Part shown: piece by piece, positions 7,022-7,917 of the stretch
Numbering within the stretch: the first letter of the stretch is position 1
How the letters are laid out: each line of letters starts with the position of its first letter
Source of the DNA: an uncultured Flavobacterium sp.
GTDB lineage: Bacteria > Bacteroidota > Bacteroidia > Flavobacteriales > Flavobacteriaceae
Assembly (NCBI GenBank): GCA_945957245.1
Contig: CAMFLD010000113.1
Coordinates: 1-7,917 of the forward strand
Direction of reading: 5' to 3'
Length of the DNA stretch: 7,917 bases
Notes under the pieces: model-generated
What the model saw: only the letters and a program-made list of their open reading frames with translations
Told to the model about the DNA's origin: nothing
Databases searched by the model: none
Position numbers and translations under genes: made by a program

Positions 7022-7804
7022 ATGAACTTTGAAAACATTCTTATCACTTCTGAAAATGGAATTGGCCAGATTACTATCAACCGCCCGACAAAACTGAATG
7101 CTCTAAATAAAGCCACGATTCAGGAATTACATGATGCCTTGGAATCGCTTGAAGCTAATGAAAATATTCGGGTAATTATTATTACAGGCGAAGGAGAAAA
7201 AGCCTTTGTTGCTGGTGCTGACATTTCGGAATTTGCCAGTTTTTCTGTTGAAGAAGGAGCCCAACTTGCTGCTCAGGGTCATGAATTGCTTTTCGATTTT
7301 GTGGAAAATCTGAAGAAGCCGGTTATTGCTGCTGTTAATGGATTTGCTTTGGGTGGTGGTTTGGAATTGGCTATGGCCTGCCATTTCAGAATTGCTTCGG
7401 ATAATGCGAAAATGGGATTGCCGGAAGTTTCCCTGGGAGTAATTCCGGGCTACGGAGGAACACAGCGTTTACCTCAGCTGATAGGAAAAGGACGTGCTAT
7501 GGAAATGCTCATGACTGCCGGAATGATTTCTTCTGAAGAAGCTTTTCGGGCAGGTTTGGTAAACCACGTAGTACCTCAAGCTGAGTTATTGGATTTTACC
7601 AAAGGCATAGCAGCTAAAATTATGAGAAACTCACCTTATGCAATCGGAAGGGCAATCAAAGCAATAAATGCCAATTTTAAAGAAGGAGTAAACGGATTTG
7701 AAACTGAAATCAGGAATTTTGGCAAATGTTTTGGTACTGAAGATTTTAAAGAAGGGACAACCGCTTTCCTGGAAAAACGAAAACCAGAATTCACCGGAAA
7801 ATAA
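7022..7804 (+). CDS. Enoyl-CoA hydratase/isomerase (crotonase) family protein
   Basis: The 260-residue product is a standard soluble crotonase, a family that adds water across 2-enoyl-CoA thioesters in fatty-acid or related degradation. Visible motifs are the oxyanion-hole strand AFVAGADISEF (61-71), GFALGGGLELAMACHFRIA (107-125) with Glu115, and GLPEVSLGVIPGYGGTQRLP (132-151) with Glu135. Both catalytic glutamates of the hydratase type are present, so hydratase chemistry is likely, although exact substrate cannot be told. An in-frame TTG at 7016 would add two residues, but the ATG at 7022 gives the normal MNFENI start and an 11-base gap after the kinase. It is the last gene of the hemH run and is closed by a terminator. 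A link to heme synthesis is not evident; it may simply share the transcript. Confidence 0.93.
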   Translation: MNFENILITSENGIGQITINRPTKLNALNKATIQELHDALESLEANENIRVIIITGEGEKAFVAGADISEFASFSVEEGAQLAAQGHELLFDFVENLKKPVIAAVNGFALGGGLELAMACHFRIASDNAKMGLPEVSLGVIPGYGGTQRLPQLIGKGRAMEMLMTAGMISSEEAFRAGLVNHVVPQAELLDFTKGIAAKIMRNSPYAIGRAIKAINANFKEGVNGFETEIRNFGKCFGTEDFKEGTTAFLEKRKPEFTGK

Positions 7805-7809
7805 TTTAT

Positions 7810-7836
7810 ATCTCACCTTTTCGGTGAGATTTTTTT
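7810..7836 (+). terminator. Rho-independent terminator of the hemH operon
   Basis: ATCTCACC (7810-7817) pairs perfectly with GGTGAGAT (7823-7830) around a TTTTC loop, and a run of T follows to 7836. The hairpin begins 5 bases after the hydratase stop codon, marking the end of the plus-strand operon. Confidence 0.93.
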
Positions 7837-7870
7837 ATATATTCGACGCCATAAAACCAATACCTAAAAC

Positions 7871-7917
7871 CTGTCTCTTATACACATCTGACGCTGCCGA
7901 CGATATGCAGTGTGTAG
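7871..7917. other. Untrimmed Illumina Nextera adapter at contig end (not genomic)
   Basis: CTGTCTCTTATACACATCT (7871-7889) is the 19-base Tn5 mosaic end. GACGCTGCCGACGA (7890-7903) completes the reverse complement of the Nextera read-1 primer. TATGCAGT (7904-7911) is the reverse complement of ACTGCATA, the i5 index I know as S506/N506, and GTGTAG (7912-7917) is the start of the P5 adapter in reverse complement. The order of parts is exactly that of a library molecule read through its insert. Genomic sequence therefore ends at about 7870. Confidence 0.97.

Noticed and set aside
7871..7889. Tn5/IS50 mosaic end suggesting a transposon insertion
   Set aside because: It is followed by read-1 primer, index and P5 bases in library order, so it is adapter sequence and not a mobile element.

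Overview
The window is a heme-biosynthesis locus from an AT-rich Bacteroidota genome, most likely a Flavobacterium or a close relative. The evidence for this placement is the protein sequences (HemA, HemC, HemJ/CopD-type protein, AraC regulator), TAnnTTTG-type -7 promoter elements ahead of both divergent transcription units, and genes that start without clear Shine-Dalgarno sequences. The assignment is by recognition, not by a database search.

Layout. On the minus strand, read right to left, are hemA (glutamyl-tRNA reductase, 1079-2341), hemC (hydroxymethylbilane synthase, 126-1052) and the first 30 codons of a gene cut by the left edge that looks like hemD (uroporphyrinogen-III synthase, 1-91). 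A 228-base divergent intergenic region (2342-2569) holds candidate promoters for both directions. On the plus strand is an AraC-family regulator (2570-3448), then a 167-base gap with a perfect 7-bp-arm inverted repeat just before hemH. A tight run of five genes follows: hemH (ferrochelatase, 3616-4629), a small single-domain cupin (4634-4993), a HemJ/CopD-family membrane protein (4999-5538), an NtrY-like orphan sensor histidine kinase (5541-7010) and an enoyl-CoA hydratase (7022-7804). Gaps inside this run are 2 to 11 bases, and it closes with a strong intrinsic terminator (7810-7836).

How the genes work together. The minus-strand genes supply the early and middle pathway: charged glutamate to glutamate-semialdehyde, then hydroxymethylbilane, then uroporphyrinogen III. 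The plus-strand operon supplies the end: protoporphyrinogen IX to protoporphyrin IX (HemJ-type), then iron insertion (HemH). The AraC regulator sits between the two arms and is the natural candidate to coordinate them, but this is inferred from position only. The cupin, the kinase and the hydratase have no established role in heme synthesis; they are the least explained part of the locus.

The last 47 bases (7871-7917) are not genomic. They match an Illumina Nextera adapter: Tn5 mosaic end, read-1 primer remainder, an 8-base i5 index and the start of P5, all in reverse complement. The contig therefore ends in untrimmed adapter. I found no convincing new biological system; the most interesting real signals are the internal cysteine cluster in ferrochelatase, the cupin embedded between hemH and hemJ, and the inverted repeat before hemH.
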